Below, in pieces: positions 33,920 through 47,876 of a stretch of 64,000 nt of DNA. The stretch covers positions 186,001 through 250,000 of the forward strand of contig LLEY01000022.1 in the NCBI GenBank assembly GCA_001414485.1, written 5' to 3'. Below the pieces are notes generated by a model. It was not told where the DNA came from. It did not search any database and was given only the letters and a program-made list of their open reading frames with translations. The position numbers were made by a program, and so were the translations under genes. Positions within the stretch are counted from its first letter, which is position 1. The number at the start of each line of letters is the position of its first letter. Source of the DNA: Calycina herbarum. Its lineage: Eukaryota; Ascomycota; Leotiomycetes; Helotiales; Pezizellaceae.

Positions 33920-36900
33920 TATTACGAATTACGTACGAAACGTAGTAAGTAAGTTTAGACGGCGCTCTAATAGAATAAGATATAAGTATTAAAGAAAAGG
34001 AAGATAATATAGAAGAAGTCTAGAATATATAGAGTATTAAGAAATTCAGAATCTTACTATTAGATTACTATTAGAATTATATAATAGACCTAGGTTATAT
34101 AAAATATAACCTTTTTTTAAGACTGAATTTTTTGTTCTAAATCACTCGTTCTTACTTACTTATACTAAACAAGCTGATTTCCTTCTATAGAAACCTCTCT
34201 AAGAAGGCCTCCGGCTCTTCTACTGCCTCTAAAAAGAGGTTTAGATAGAGAGGGAGTATATCTGATTCCCTCTCTCCTGAATATATAGTAATACTTCGTC
34301 TTAGCAACTACTAAAGCTCTAGAACGTAGTTCTATAGGCTAAACCTTCGGAGGAACTATAGAAGCTATAGATTACTATCTAAGTACTATACTTAACAAAG
34401 CTCTCTTTAACCTCCTACTCTACCTCCGAGTCTTTTATACTTAAGTAGCTAATATTAGCCTCTTATTCTACTAAGTATACACCTTAGAGACACCTTCTCT
34501 ACTACTCTTAACCTTAGAAACCCCCTCTATTATATATAGAGGCGGCTCTATACCCTCCCCGACTCTCTCTCTCTCTCTAGCTCTAAGAGAAAAATTCTTA
34601 TATATATAGACTATAAAGAATACCTTAGTATCTAAAAACATAACCTTAGTATTAATAATAATTCTACCTCTCTCTCTCTCTTCCTTGATAATATAGAAGA
34701 AGAAGAATAAGAACTCGCTAGCTAAACTAGACCTTAGAGTCTTTATCCGACTTCTTTCTAATTCCTCTAAAAGAGAGCACTCTACTCTTACTATCTTCCT
34801 TATACTTTATAACCTAAAAATAGGTTATAAAGAGCTTATATAAGAGGTTCTCTTAGTTAACTCTAGATTTGCTATTATACCTAAAAATAAGGAAGCTTTA
34901 GAGGCTCTTCTAATAACAAAGAAAGCATTTATATAGACTCTATTCTTAGTAGCTAGGATTAAGACCTTATAAAACTAGGTAGTATATCGCCTATCTAGGA
35001 TACCTTAGAATACTAAAGCTGTTGAAATTAATAATAAAGGAGTAATCACCTTAACTCTTACCTCTACTACTACTGAAGTAGTAGCTATAGTAATAAAGGA
35101 ATAAATCAGAGTAGCTTCTATAAAAGTTGATATATTAAGTAAATCGCTCTCTAGTAAGGTATTCTTTACCTCTTAGACTATCTTCTTTAAAGAAGAAGAG
35201 GCTTAGAATCACGCTATTCTAGATATAATATCTCTTCTTAGAAGAAGAGTCTTCTTTAAGTCTCTCTCTAAGGTTTCTTTAGTTGTTTAGTACTCTAAGT
35301 ACTAGAGGTGGTATAATTAAAGAATTTATAGAAAGAACTAAAGATGTCGTCTTTATAGTACTACTTAGTATACCGAAGACTTATACCTAGAGTATCTAAA
35401 CTATATATAATATAAGCTAAAGTGCTTATACTATAGTAGCCTATACTTCTTAGACAACCTTAGATATTTACTTAGACTAGGAACCTTAGAAACACGCTCT
35501 ATAGCTAAGAATAGAAGGAATATATACTAAGCGTATAACGAACTACGGATTAGAAGCGAGCTCGACTCTCTCTATAGTAGCCTAGAATAGGTTATTCTAG
35601 CTACCTTATAAGTAAGAGTAGTTAATTCCCCTTCTCTCTCCCCCTTTCTCTTAATACCTTCTTTACCTTAAAGAGAAGAACTCTTTAAAGACACCTCTAT
35701 AGAAGAAATAGTATACGCCCTCTCTATACAAAGAACCCGGAACTCTACTATTATAGTCTCTTTATAAGTAGATAAGGACACGCGAAGAACTACTGTCTTT
35801 AAGTACTATAAATTAATATATATAAGTTTAGCGGATACTAGGAGCTTATACTACAGCTAGTATACGCTAGACGAGTCGACGTAGTACTTATTTAAGAACT
35901 ATATATCTATTTAAGAGAGATTAGCCGCTAGATTATAAGACGCTATCTAAACTATAACTGCTTTATACCTATATACGACTAGAACGCTAGATCTCTTAAG
36001 GTACTCTTCTTTATATATAAAGAGGCTAGGATTCTTATAAGTTAGCAGACCTCTATTACTCTCTCGCTTTAATACCGAGACCTTGTTTATACCTTGATTA
36101 CTCTCTTATAAGGCTCTCTGCTATATATACTTAACGTATATAACGCTTCTCTTAGTACTAGAGAAGCTAGAGAGGCTGTTAGCCTTATTCTAGCCTCTTA
36201 ATACATTTCTATAACAAATATCTTTATAGCTAGCGACTTTAATCTAAAGAGCTAGCTCTAGTAGCTAGACTTCCTAGGCCTAGAGAGTATATAAGCTCCC
36301 TTGCTTATTAACTAGATAGAGAGTAAAGGACTCTAACTTACTACCTCTTCTAGTATATAAACCTATAGCCTAGGGAATATACTAGACCTAGCCTTCTGCT
36401 CTAGTAGCCTCTATTAAAGAGAGGCAACCTTAGAGGTTAACCTAGCTTTTAAGTATAGCTTAGATCACCTCCTAGTCCTTACTAGCCTACTATATACTAG
36501 TAGACTAGCTAGGAAGGACTCCTCGCTTAAGCTTAGTACTCTCGATACTAAAGTCTTTAAGATAGTACTTTAAAGAAAGCTTCAAGAGTAGTAGCTCTTT
36601 AAGCTTATAGAATAACTAGATAGGAACTCGCTTGAGACTTTAGCAGAGTTTATTATTAAGAGTATATATAGGGCGTACCTTAGTAGTACTAAGCGAGAGC
36701 TTAGTTATAGGGGTAGATACTCTTAGTAGAATAAGGAGTGCTAATCTATAGCTACTAAGGCTAGAAAGATACGAAGGCTAGGAGCTAGTATAGAGTCTAT
36801 TAAAGGCCTCTAGAGAACACTTTAAGGAGAGATCTAGAAGGTAAAGAGAGAACACTTCCGTAGCTTAATCGATAAAGCTATAAAGAGTAAGAACGTCTTT

Positions 36901-39900
36901 AAGATTTATAAGTAGTACTAGAGTATAGGGGTCTATAGGTCCTCTACTTTAAAGGACTCGGTAGAGCAACTAGGCTTTACTACTTAGGAGAAATAGAAGA
37001 TCCTAGTATAAGAACTACTTATAAACAAGGTAGAAGTTAGAGATATACTAACCGATACTCTAACTACTTCTACTTATTCTCTACCTTAGATAGCTCTTAC
37101 TCTACGCGAGGTTAAGGAATCGGTTCTAGGAAAGGCCTCTACTACTCTAGAGAAGGACGAACTTATTATAGGTGTCTTTAAGACAGCCTAGCCTTAGATC
37201 TTATACCTAGTCTATTTACTATTCAAGAGGTGTATAAAGACAGGCTTCTACCTAAAGATCTTCTATATAGCTATTATAGCTATTATTCTAAAGCTAAATA
37301 AGAAGGATAAGTCGTCTCCTCGTGTATACTAGCTAATCTCTCTACTCTCGGTTCTTAGAAAGAGCCTCGAGAGGCTTCTAGTAAAGAGAGCCTCTTAGAT
37401 TACTATCAAGTACACTGTTCTCGAACCGAACTAGTTCGGAGCTCTCCTACTAAGAGCAGCTATAGACCTTATAACCTGTCTCACCTTTAATATAGAGAAA
37501 GTACTCGAGGAGAAGTAAGAGGCTTCTCTTCTTATACTCGATATCAAGGGTGCCTTTAACGCTATTCTTCTAGACTAGCTAATTAAAAGACTCTAAGAGC
37601 AAGGGTAGCTATATAGCTTTATAGTATAGGTTATCTCCTTCCTATCTAGTAGATCTATTAAAGTAAAGCTAGACAGAGAAATAGGAGTATCTACCTCTCT
37701 TTAGTATAGGCTACTCTAAGGCTTACCTATCTCGCCTATTCTCTTTATACTCTATATCTAGTTACTCTTTACTCTAGAAGTAGGCTCTCTCCCGACACTT
37801 CAAAGGTTCGGCTACGCCGACGATATTAGACTACTTACTTTTAGGCTCTCTAAGGCAGGGAATACTATAGTTCTTATAAAACAGGTAGCTAGTATACTAG
37901 CTTAGAGGACAGAAGAGAGGATTACCTTTAATACTAAGAAGTCTAAACTTATCTACTTCTCTTATAAGAGAAAGCAAAAGAGAAGAGGTATCTAGCCCCC
38001 TCCTTCTATTATAGTAGAAGGAAAAACAATAGAACCTATATAAGAGCTTTAGTAGCTTAGTATCTTCTTTAACTCTCGTCTTACCTTCTATAGCCACGTT
38101 AGAAGGATAGCTAGTAAGGCTACACTAGTAGCTAGTGCTTTAAAGGGAATAACAAATACTATACGAGGCTCTCTCTTATACTTACTTAAACAAGCTACTA
38201 CTGCTTATATCCTGTCTATCGCCTACTTCGGAAGCGAGACCTGGTTCCCTAGACGTGCTAGAGTAAGAGAGAGCTAGGCACAGAGTATAAAAAACAACCG
38301 TATTAGCCGCTATCTCACTCTACTAGATAGAGTAGTAGCTAAGTATACTAGGATTATCCTCCTAGTATATAAGACTACTTCTACCTTAGTACTTCTTATA
38401 GAATCCGGCCTTCTTACCTCTAAGATTAGTCTTATAAGTAGAAGCAAAGCACTCGAAGCTAGGACTCGACGACTTAACCTAGCTTACCTACTAAAACGTT
38501 ATACTAACAACCCTTGCTCTAAAGCTAGGCTTACTTATCGTGCTTATAAGACTCTCTCTCTCTCTGAAGAGATCGACCCTCTCTAAGACCTACTGTGGAA
38601 TAGAGGCTTTAACTAGCAAGCCCGCCTTCTAGAAATAGAGAGACCTAACTCCGGAGGAACTAAGAACTCTTATAAAGCTAGATTCCTTAAATTCCTTACT
38701 ACTGTCTCTAATATAGACCTAGTTGTCTTCTCCGACGGCTCTCGCTTAGACGACAAGAGAACTAGCGGAGGTGTCTATCTAATAAGAGAGGAAGCTATCC
38801 TTAATACTAAGGTTTACTTCTTCGGTATAGTACTTAAGATCTACGATATAGAGGCTAGAGCTGCTCTTTATAGACTAGAACTAGCTATCTCCTCTTCCTT
38901 CTAGCCTCTAGCTAGGAAGTGCTAGATCTGTCTTAATAACCTTAAAGTAATACTATAACTAACCTACTAGTCTTATAGTACCTTATAAGAGACCTTTAAT
39001 AGAGTTAACGAGTTAGCTCTATTATACCCTAGGAAAGTTTATACTAGGTAGTGCCCTAGTTATATAGGAATTAAAAGGAACGAGATAGCGGATAGAGCTA
39101 CGAGGAGAGGCGCTTAGCTACTCTCGCTTAACTCTTTGTCTTCTTCTTCTTCTTCTTCTTCTCTACTCTATACTACTACGCTTAAGAGAGAGGTTAAAGA
39201 GTTAGAGACTTAGCTTATAAAGAAGCTCTGGAATACTACAGCTCCTAGTTTATACAAAGACCTAGGGCTTATTAACTAGTCCTTAAAGCTAAAGACACTT
39301 TATCTACTAAGAGAGGTCCTAGCTCGCCTAATCGTAGCTTGCTCTAGCTACGGAGACTTTAACCTATATCACCTTCGCTTCTTCTACCTTAATACACTAC
39401 TTACCTCGGGTAAGTATAAGTATAGTAGAGAAAAAACTCAATTCCACCTTCTCTTTTACTAGCTAGTAAATAGAGTAGCCTTAGAACTACTTATAAAGGC
39501 TGAGAGGAATCTACAACTTCTCTTTAGCCTATACTACGAGGAACTCTTTTATAAGGTCTACTATAAGATAAAGTTTTATACTAAGATCTGCCTCTCTTAA
39601 TACTTTTAAACTAATTAAGAACGAGAGCTGTTTTAGAAGTAGAGCTTCTCTTTAAACTATCTCTTATAAATTAGCGTACTTTCTTTTACACTCTCTATAG
39701 CCTAGGGCTCCCCCCTAGCGTCATTTGCTTAACACTGAGACTTTCTAGGACCTAGCCTACGCGAGCTAGAATCCGCTTAACGTTAAATAGAAATAAATAA
39801 ATAAATAAATAAATAGACCTAGGTTACGAAGTAGACCTCGTCGGATTCTTAAGAGATCTAAAGAGGTTCTCCGGGTTCTAATAGCTTCTTAGAGAACGAA

Positions 39901-40105
39901 GGTTCTATATAAGACTAGCACGTCTACTATTAGATAGAAGCTTCGTACTTAACTTTAGTTATTAATCTTATTATCTTATTTAATATCTTTGATATAAGTA
40001 ACGAGTTTACTTCTAAGTAAACAACCCGGCGTATCTATACTTCTTACTATATACTAACCTTCGAGACTTAGTTATCTTTATTTAGTTTATTTAAGTTTCG
40101 TTATA
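33920..40105 (+). repeat. E1 5' LTR, split by a LINE
   Basis: Left piece 33,920-34,097 (starts TATTACGAATTACG) and right piece 39,827-40,105 (ends GTTTCGTTATA) together give 457 bp, equal to the 3' LTR without its insertion. Directly after it comes CTTTAAACACCTACT, the position of the primer-binding site. Confidence 0.88.
34098..39811 (+). mobile_element. Tad/I-like non-LTR retrotransposon (LINE), about 5.7 kb
   Basis: Flanked by a perfect 15-bp duplication AATAGACCTAGGTTA (34,083-34,097 and 39,812-39,826) and ending in an (AAAT)n tail at about 39,790-39,811. ORF1 relic: about 34,140-35,700 with a Cys-rich knuckle region near 35,290-35,450. ORF2 relic: an endonuclease block reading SDFNLKS near 36,230 and SLGNILDLAFCS near 36,370; RT with FGALLLRAAIDL near 37,440, LDIKGAFNAILLD near 37,540 and an intact FGYADDIRLL near 37,806; and RNase H with VVFSDGSRLDD near 38,725, IYDIEARAALY near 38,850 and GIKRNEIADRATRRGA near 39,070. 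It carries many stops, and no complete ORF remains. Confidence 0.88.
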
Positions 40106-42319
40106 CTTTAAACACCTACTATAAAGTAAGATCGCTAATATATCAGCTATCTCTTCTACTCTAAAAACAACTCTATCTAAGCTAGCTATAACTACCGCGG
40201 CTATACTAGTTACTACTTTTTATAAGAAAGTAAAACTTCTAATCCCAAAGCTATTCGACGGCTTACCTAAGAAGTTAGCTAAGTTTCTTATAAAAGCTTC
40301 TATATACTTAAACTTTTATATAGCCTAGTTTAGAAGCGAAACTAATTAGGTTATATAGTTGTCTACCTGTCTTAAAGAAGTAGCTTATAACTAGTTAGAA
40401 CTATATTTAGAGGATTTTTAGAAGAATAAGATAATAGAAGAAAAAGTCTTACTTTAAATATCTAAAAAGATAAGAGACTTGTTTAGGAATATTTAAGAGT
40501 TTAAGATTAGAATTAATTAGGCTTTTAAGAATATTAATATAAAGAAAAAAGCAGTCTAAGCCTTATACTTACTTAGACAAAAGAGCTTAGCTACTAAGTA
40601 CGCTTTGTAATTCTAGTAGTATTCTATATAAATAGAATAGAATAATAAAGTATTATATAAACAATTCTACTATAGTCTAAAGAATAGTATTAAAAATAAA
40701 CTTATATAGAAGGATTTTCTTAATACTTTAAATAAATTAACTAATAATATAATTAAAATCGATAACTAGAACTATAAATAAAGCTTAGAGAAGAAGAGTA
40801 GTTATAGGTATTAATATAGAAAGAGTAGAAAAAAGAACTATAAGGATTCTATAGAAATTAATACTACTTAGAAATCTTAGGTCTCGAGGAAAGAGACTTA
40901 GAAAAGAAACCTACTAAAGAGAGAGCTTTCCTAAGAAGAGCGAAACCGTCGATATAAGTAGAACTTATATTATAACTATAGCCTCTCCAGTTATAGAGTA
41001 AATAAGTATAGTAAGAAGAAAGACTCTAAAGAGAAGAAATAGGCTAACGCTACTATTTAGAAAGAAGTAGCTTTACTTAAAAAATTTAAACTTATAGATA
41101 AAGAACTCGAAGCTAGAGAATATAGTACGTAGATTAAAACAGATATCTTAGATATAATAGTAGACGCTGTATATCTATAGCTAAACAAAGGAATTAAGCT
41201 ATAAGTTAGTAAAGTATAGAATACTAATAATAGTAGAGATCTACTTCTTAAAGAATATTATAATATATAGTTAAGAATAGAATATAAATTACTTTTTTAA
41301 GTAGAATATAAATTACTACTATTAACAAGTTTATTAGAATTAGAATCTGGTTTATTAGAGATAGATTTAAGAATATATAAGCTTATATAAGATAAGATAT
41401 AGGTATTTATTAGAACTTTTAAAAGAGAGAATAGATAGGTATATATAGAAAATCAGAAACCTGATTTTTAGAGCTTATATTCGACCTAGAGAATTAATTC
41501 TACGGTTTTAACTATCTATATAATAGTTTAGAATAAACGAGACAGAGTAATAATAGTACGTCTTATTACTAGAAGAGAAACTATCGAACTTAAGAAACCT
41601 AGAATAGAGTAGGTAATATCTAATAAGCTATCCAGTTAGTCTAAGATAGAAGATATTTAGATAGTCGTAGACCTCTAGAAAGAAACCAGTTTATAGTAAT
41701 AACGGGGTTCTAATAGCTTTATAAGACGTTTGAAACCTAGTTTCTTAGGCACGCTACCTAATAATAAGAAAGCTATACTAGAAATAGAAGGCTAGTATAC
41801 TATAGTTACTATAGTCGGAAAAGTTAGAGTAATATTTTAAGAATTTAAAACTAGAAAATTATTTAGTATAATCTTTTAGGAAATAAATAAATATAACATC
41901 GACTAGGAAACGGAGATAGTATAAAGAGAACTCTACTACCTAATAATTAGAGAGTTAAATACTATCTCTAGAGAAAATCAGTTAATAGTAACTACGAAAG
42001 TATAAGAAAAGGAACTTCGAGTTATAATTAACTCTAGAGCAACGAGTAATTTTCTTTCTCTAATAGCTCTAAAGAAGCTAAACGTTCTAATTAAAGATAT
42101 AAAGTTATACCGTCTAGAGGTGGTTAATAGAATAGACGTTACTTACTAAAATAGAATTATTAATTAGTAAACTATTCTAATAAAAGTTAATATTAAAGAA
42201 TACTACTTAGATATATAATTCGATATTATTAAAATAAAGAGTAAGGAAGTAATACTTAGTATACTATAGATTTAGGAATATAATCTAGATATTAACTAGA
42301 AGACTTAAATAATAACTTT
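40106..42319 (+). pseudogene. E1 gag and protease relic
   Basis: Starts at the primer-binding position after the 5' LTR. Gag is recognisable from about 40,170 (LLIPKLFDGLPKKLAKFL). A CCHC-type knuckle region lies near 40,935-41,000. The protease block reads IINSRATSNFLSLIALKKLN near 42,010-42,070, where the active D-S/T-G has been changed to N-S-R. The frame is broken by stops and then by a Fot1 element at 42,322. Confidence 0.75.
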
Positions 42320-42321
42320 TA

Positions 42322-44173
42322 ACGTGTTTTATAAGCGAGTCGCCTATATAAGCGGGTCGTCTACTTTCCTCGTCGCGTACTATATACTACTTTTAAATTA
42401 TAATAGCTTAATACTACAACGTTTAATTACCTTCTTAAGAAGCTAATATTATTTTAGTAATCTAAGAACTCGAAAACAACGCGTTATTAACCGAATAAAG
42501 CGCTACAAAGATTTACTATATTCCTTAAAAGACTCTCTCTAATCGACGCGCTAGAAAGCTCTTATAACGCGATTACTAGCCTAATTCGAAAAAGCTTATA
42601 AAGCCAGAGAAGAAGGTAATAGTTAGATATATATTAGAGTTAGATTCGCAAGGGTTTTCACTTATAAGAGATATAGTATAAGATATAGCTAACAATCTAC
42701 TAAGAGAGCGCGACGGAAAGCCTATAGATAGGAACTAGTTAGATAACTTTATAAAACGTATATCTAAGCTTAAAACTCGATAGAGTCGTTTATACGATCG
42801 TCAGCGAGCTTTAACTAAGGATCTACGAGTTATTAGTCTATAGTTTACGCTTATATAGTCTATTAAAGAGAAATATAGTATTTAAGATAAGGATATTTAT
42901 AACTTTAATAAAAGTAGCTTTATAATAGGAGTTATTTCGTCTTAACTTATTATTATAAGCTTAGAAACACGTAGAAAGCGAAAGCAAGTTTAGCTAGGTA
43001 ATCGCGAGTAGGTTATAGTTATTTAGAGAGTTAACGTAATAGAATAGACAATCCTGTTATTTATTATATTTATAAGCAAAGTACTTATTTCTACCTAGTA
43101 CTAAGATATATATATACTATACGATTAGATAACTAAGGTTAGTAATAACGGCTAGATAAATAATAAGCTTAGAGTTATATAGTTAAAGTATTTTAATAAG
43201 TATATAAAAATATAAAGTATAGAAGAGTATTATTTATTAATTATTAATAGTTATAAAAGCTATAACTCGCTTAAATTCTAGTAACTTTATAAAGACTTAA
43301 ATATTATTACTCTTTATATACCTCTATACTTATCGTACCTACTATAGCTGCTTAATATAGTCTACTTCTCGCTATTAAAGTAAGTATATAGAGCTAAGAT
43401 ATTAGGCTTAGTATAGAATTATATTAATTATATTACTAAAGAAACCTTTCTTCTAGTATTTAAAGCAGCTTTTTATAAAGTATTTATAAAAGATAATATC
43501 TACGCGAGTTTTAAAGAGGCTAGGCTAGTTCTATATAGCCTAGAAGCTATGTTATTAAAGCTTGATTTAAGGCTTTATACGCTAATACTAATAATACTAG
43601 AAGACTCTCTATAGACACCTAAAATACTAAGTAACGTATATGAAATAATAGCTTAATCAACGCTTATTCGAGATTAGATTCAAAGATATTAAGACTTGTT
43701 ACCTAGTTTTATTATTTAGTCTCTTAATTAACTTGAAAAAGGCTTAACTAAGGTAATATATAATATAGTATTAATACGTAAGAAAATTACTAGTCTTCGT
43801 ATAATAACTAAGGCTATAACTAAGTGTAAAAGTCGTAAGAGGAAGTATATTAAGAGTTAAGAGACATTAATAGTAGGCAACGTAGCTGATTTAATTATAT
43901 CTAAGGAAAATAGTAGCTAGAAACAAGGTAAAGAGTCTAGGAAGAGAGTTCGCGTAGATAGGTACTATAGCCGTTGTAGTAAAACTAGGTATAATTCTTA
44001 TACTTATTAGGTAGAAATATTAGATATAGAAGATAGCGAAAGTTCTAAAGAATACTAGATAGCTTCTATAGTAATAATAACTTTGTATAGTATTAAGTAT
44101 TTTATATTATAATAATACTAGGTTGAAAAAGTAGACGACTCGCTTATATAGGCGACTCGCTTATAAAACACGT
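42322..44173 (+). mobile_element. Fot1/pogo-type DNA transposon 1 (1,852 bp)
   Basis: Terminal inverted repeats of about 43 bp begin ACGTGTTTTATAAGCGAG at both ends (one mismatch within about 43 bp) and are flanked by TA duplications (42,320-42,321 and 44,174-44,175). The plus-strand transposase relic includes YNFNKSSFIIGVISS near 42,900 (family pattern YNFDE-GF-GVI), LGNRE near 43,000 and NNG*INNKLRVI near 43,150. Many stops. Inserted in E1 between protease and RT. Confidence 0.88.
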
Positions 44174-45164
44174 TAGTCGATATAATTATATAAGTTTATA
44201 ATTATAACTATAAGACTAGAAAGAGGTTAATACTACCTCTTCTAATATACTAGGACACCTTACCTAGGGTTCTCTATAGGTTAGTAGAATAGCTAATAAC
44301 GAAATACCTATATAATATAGAGAATTTAAAGTATTATTCAAAAACCTAGAAGACTTATAACCCTTGCTAGAATATTATCTATAGGATTATAAGATTAAAA
44401 TAAAGAAGAGTTATTACCTCTTAAAGTAGAAGCTTTAGTTATATAACTAGAAAAGTCTATAAAGAATAGAAAGTTATATAAAAGAAGGTATTAAGAAGAG
44501 TTATATTAGAAAATCTAAATTACTAATTATCTTAAATATACTTATTATTAAGAAGAAAGACGACCTAGAAGAAAGAGTATATATTAATTACTAAGAAGTA
44601 AATTATACTATAGTTAAGAACGCTTATCTACTACTAGCTAGCTAATACTTATAAGATAAGTTAGATAAGGTAGTATAATTTATAAAACTAGATTAATAAA
44701 ATACTTATAAACTTATACGAATAAAAGTCAGAGACGAATAGAAGATAGTATTTACTTTACTATTAGACTTTTATAAATATATAGTTATACTATTTAAACT
44801 ATATAATATACTAGTTATATATTAAAGATAAAATAATAATATTTTAAAGGATCTTCTAAGAGTAATAGTAATCTATTATCTAGATAATATTCTAATCTTC
44901 TTAGAAAAAGAAGAAGAATATAAGAGATATATTAAGAAAGTTTTATAATAACTTATAAAAGTAAACTCTCGATTAAAACTCTTAAAATATAAGTTTAAAG
45001 TAACTTAGATACTTTTCCTAGAATAGGTATTTAGCTTAGAAAAAATAGAAATAGATCTAGCTAAGATCTAGGATATCTTAAACTAGAAATTACTAAAGAA
45101 TATTAATAATATATAATTCTTTCTTAGATTTATAAACTTCTACTATCTATGTCGTTATATAGGT

Positions 45165-45335
45165 GAATGAGCCTCTGACTCATATCCATCCACGTGACTA
45201 GCACGCTAGTACCACGCTAGCACAAGCATAAATAGTCGTACTTCGAGTACCTAGAATAGTAACAGAGAATATAATACGTATATATAACTAGACAGATTTA
45301 TAACCAAGTTATACTAACAGTCTATTTATCTAAGA
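45165..45335. other. unexplained lightly mutated segment inside E1 RT
   Basis: Breaks the RT/RNase H frame between FYYLCRYI and IKITKPM. It keeps CA and TG steps (CACGTGACTAGCACGCTAGT) absent from its surroundings. It may be a short solo LTR or MITE, but no clean target duplication is seen. Confidence 0.4.
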
Positions 45336-45429
45336 CTATATAAAGATTACTAAACCGATGTTAGTACTAGTAAAAAAGGCTATTAAGTTTATCTAGAACG
45401 AATAAGCTAAGAACGCTTTCTAAAGAATT

Positions 45430-45640
45430 AAAGTAAGGTTTATATAATAGACGTGCTTTAGATAATAGACTTAGAATAAATAATACTCTATTCTTAGAAT
45501 AAAAGACGAGGAGAGTAGAAGAGCTCGAGAGAACTAGGAACTAAATATAAGTTCTACAACGCTAGTGCGTACGCTAGTACTAGCGTGCATCTAAGCGAAC
45601 ATGTGACATCTAGTAGCCCTTATAACTATAACTGTTATAG
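45430..45640. other. second unexplained segment inside E1 RNase H
   Basis: Lies between the RIKVRFI block and the NFNIDKPSIIETD block. It contains GCACGCTAGTAC on the minus strand, which is also present on the plus strand of the 45,165-45,335 segment, suggesting two copies of one short element in opposite orientation. Confidence 0.35.
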
Positions 45641-46013
45641 TTTATAGAAAAACCTATTCTATATAATTTCAATATAGACAAACCTAGTATAATCGAAACA
45701 GACGTCTTAGACATAGTAGTAGATACGATTCACCTATAACTAAATAATAAAGGAAAACTTATATCTATTATATATTATTCTAAAATATTTAACCTAGTAT
45801 AATAAAACTATAGTATCTTTAATAAAGAATTACTTACTATAGTATTAGCTTTAAAATACTAGAGAATCTATTTATAGCTAGTAAAACACTAGGTTACGGT
45901 TTTATCTAATTATAAGAACCTTAGAATATTTATAACAACTAAGGAACTTACGACTAAACGCTTAGCTAGATAGTTAGAGATACTAGGAGGTTTTAATATT
46001 ATTATTTAATATA

Positions 46014-47874
46014 ACGTAGTATACTAGAACTTTGTAATTATTAGAACCTTGTGAATTTTTTCTCTACTCTACTACCTCTAACTTTAATATATGTTTTCTT
46101 AACAACTATCTAATAGAATCTTAAACCTAAGAAGCTTAAATTATCCTAGCTATCGAAGCTATTTAATTATTTAAACGAATAAACCGTAGTAAAGCTACGA
46201 AGCTATATAGAGTCTCTTATTCTATACTTACTAATAGAATAGCTAGTCGAACTACTCTTAGCAAACGCTAGCTAGTAAATTATAAAATAACTATAATAGA
46301 AGAGGAGGTAATTATTTAAAATATACTTAATCTAGATACGAGAGGATTTACGCCCTAGCTAGGTAGTATAGAAGATATAGTAAATTATATACTCGAGTTA
46401 TATAGAGGATAACACGTTAGAAAGAACTAGGTATAACGATTTATATAACAACGTCTAGAACTAAAAACATGTTTTAATCACGTTTACGATTTCTAAAGAG
46501 TCTTATACGAAGATCCTAAGCTAATTAGCATATAGTTTCGACTAGTAGAGAATATACGAGCGAAATATAAGATCTAAGACTACGATTTCTATAACTTTAA
46601 TAAGACTAGTTTTATAATAGGTGTTATCTACGCTAGAATAGTTATTACACGTGCTAATCAACGTAGTAGAGGTAAGGCTGTCTAGCTAGGTAATCGGGAA
46701 TAAGCTATAGTAATTATCTATATTAATAGAGAGGGTTTAAGTATCTCTCTATTCTTAGTAGTTTAAGAGAAAAATCACCTTACTAGTTAGTATACTAAGA
46801 GCGGTCTTTCTAATAACTAGGTTATTAAACTAACTAGTAATAGATAGACTAATAATAAAACAGGCTTAGAATAGCTAGAATACTTCGATAAGTATACTCG
46901 TAGTTATATAAAAGAGCTATATCGAATATTAGTTCTAGATAGATATAAGAGTTATAAATCAGTAGTATTCTAAGAGTATTATAAGTTATATAATATTATT
47001 ACTCTTTACCTACTTTCTTATTTGTCTTATCTAACCTAGCTACTCGACGTTAGATGTTTTAGTATTCTTAAATATATATATAAGCGTTAAATTAAGACCT
47101 TTATTAAGGCTTATATAAACTATATTACTAAGGTCGAGTTCTTTCTTATGTTTTACATAGCTTATAACTAGTTAATAACAACCTAAAACGCTAAAGCTAG
47201 GTTCTATAGAGCTGGTCTAGTACCTCTAGAACCCTAGACTATAATCTTAAAGCTTAATATTAAGTTATAGACTCCTATATCTACTAGACCCCCCTCTGCT
47301 GACGATATCTCTTAGGTCTCCTAGACTTCTTATAACTCTTTTAAAGCTCTTTCGTAATCAACTCTTATTAAAGATTATATTACTTATTACTAAGGAAGCT
47401 CGCTAATACCTATTTTCTAGATAATCGCTTTATTAGTAAAAGGTATAGAGCGATTAGTCTATAAGGTGACTCTCTTATTAGCCTAGGTCTATATACTTTG
47501 AATAGTAAATAAAGCTCTTAGTAAACGCTGGAGAGCTAAAAATACTGGTGTCTAAGAAGGAGGTATACTTACTATAGAGGATATATAGAACAGATTAGCT
47601 TAGAAGAATACGAAGAAGTAGGTTCGACGTAATAAGCGCTCTAGAGAGAGTAGAGAAGATGAAGAATAAACGACTTAGTAACGTTATAGTACTTATAGAA
47701 AAACTAGTTATAATATATAGACGTGTTAAGAAGTTATAGATATATCTAGTTTATTAGATTCTAAGTAGTTTTAATTAATTTAATATATTATAGTAGTTTT
47801 ATTATATTTTAAAGTAGTAGAGTAGGAAAAAATTCACAAGGTTCTAATAATCACGAGGTTCTAGTATACTACGT
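46014..47874 (+). mobile_element. Fot1/pogo-type DNA transposon 2 (1,861 bp)
   Basis: Inverted ends of about 50 bp start ACGTAGTATACTAGAAC and are flanked by TA duplications (46,012-46,013 and 47,875-47,876). The plus-strand transposase relic reads YDFYNFNKTSFIIGVIYARI near 46,590 and VQ-LGNRE-type sequence near 46,690. The TIR sequence differs from element 1 but is close to element 3. Inserted in E1 after RNase H. Confidence 0.88.
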
Positions 47875-47876
47875 TA

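Larger units (their letters stand above)
44176..46011 (+). pseudogene. E1 reverse transcriptase and RNase H relic
   Basis: RT catalytic block YYLDNILIFLEKEEEYKRYI near 44,875-44,935 (YLDD changed to YLDN). The connection and RNase H follow: KITKPM near 45,350, IIETDVLDIVVDTI near 45,690 and FNKELLTIVLALKY near 45,820. The frame is disturbed by two segments of foreign composition (about 45,165-45,335 and 45,430-45,640) and then by a second Fot1 element at 46,014. Confidence 0.78.

Noticed and set aside
37897..38097. Minus-strand 66-codon frame inside the LINE
   Set aside because: It lies opposite the legible LINE RT region and has no family features; it is a chance frame in mutated DNA.
39785..39812. 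(AAAT)n as an independent microsatellite
   Set aside because: It sits exactly at the 3' end of the LINE, next to its target duplication, so it is the LINE tail.
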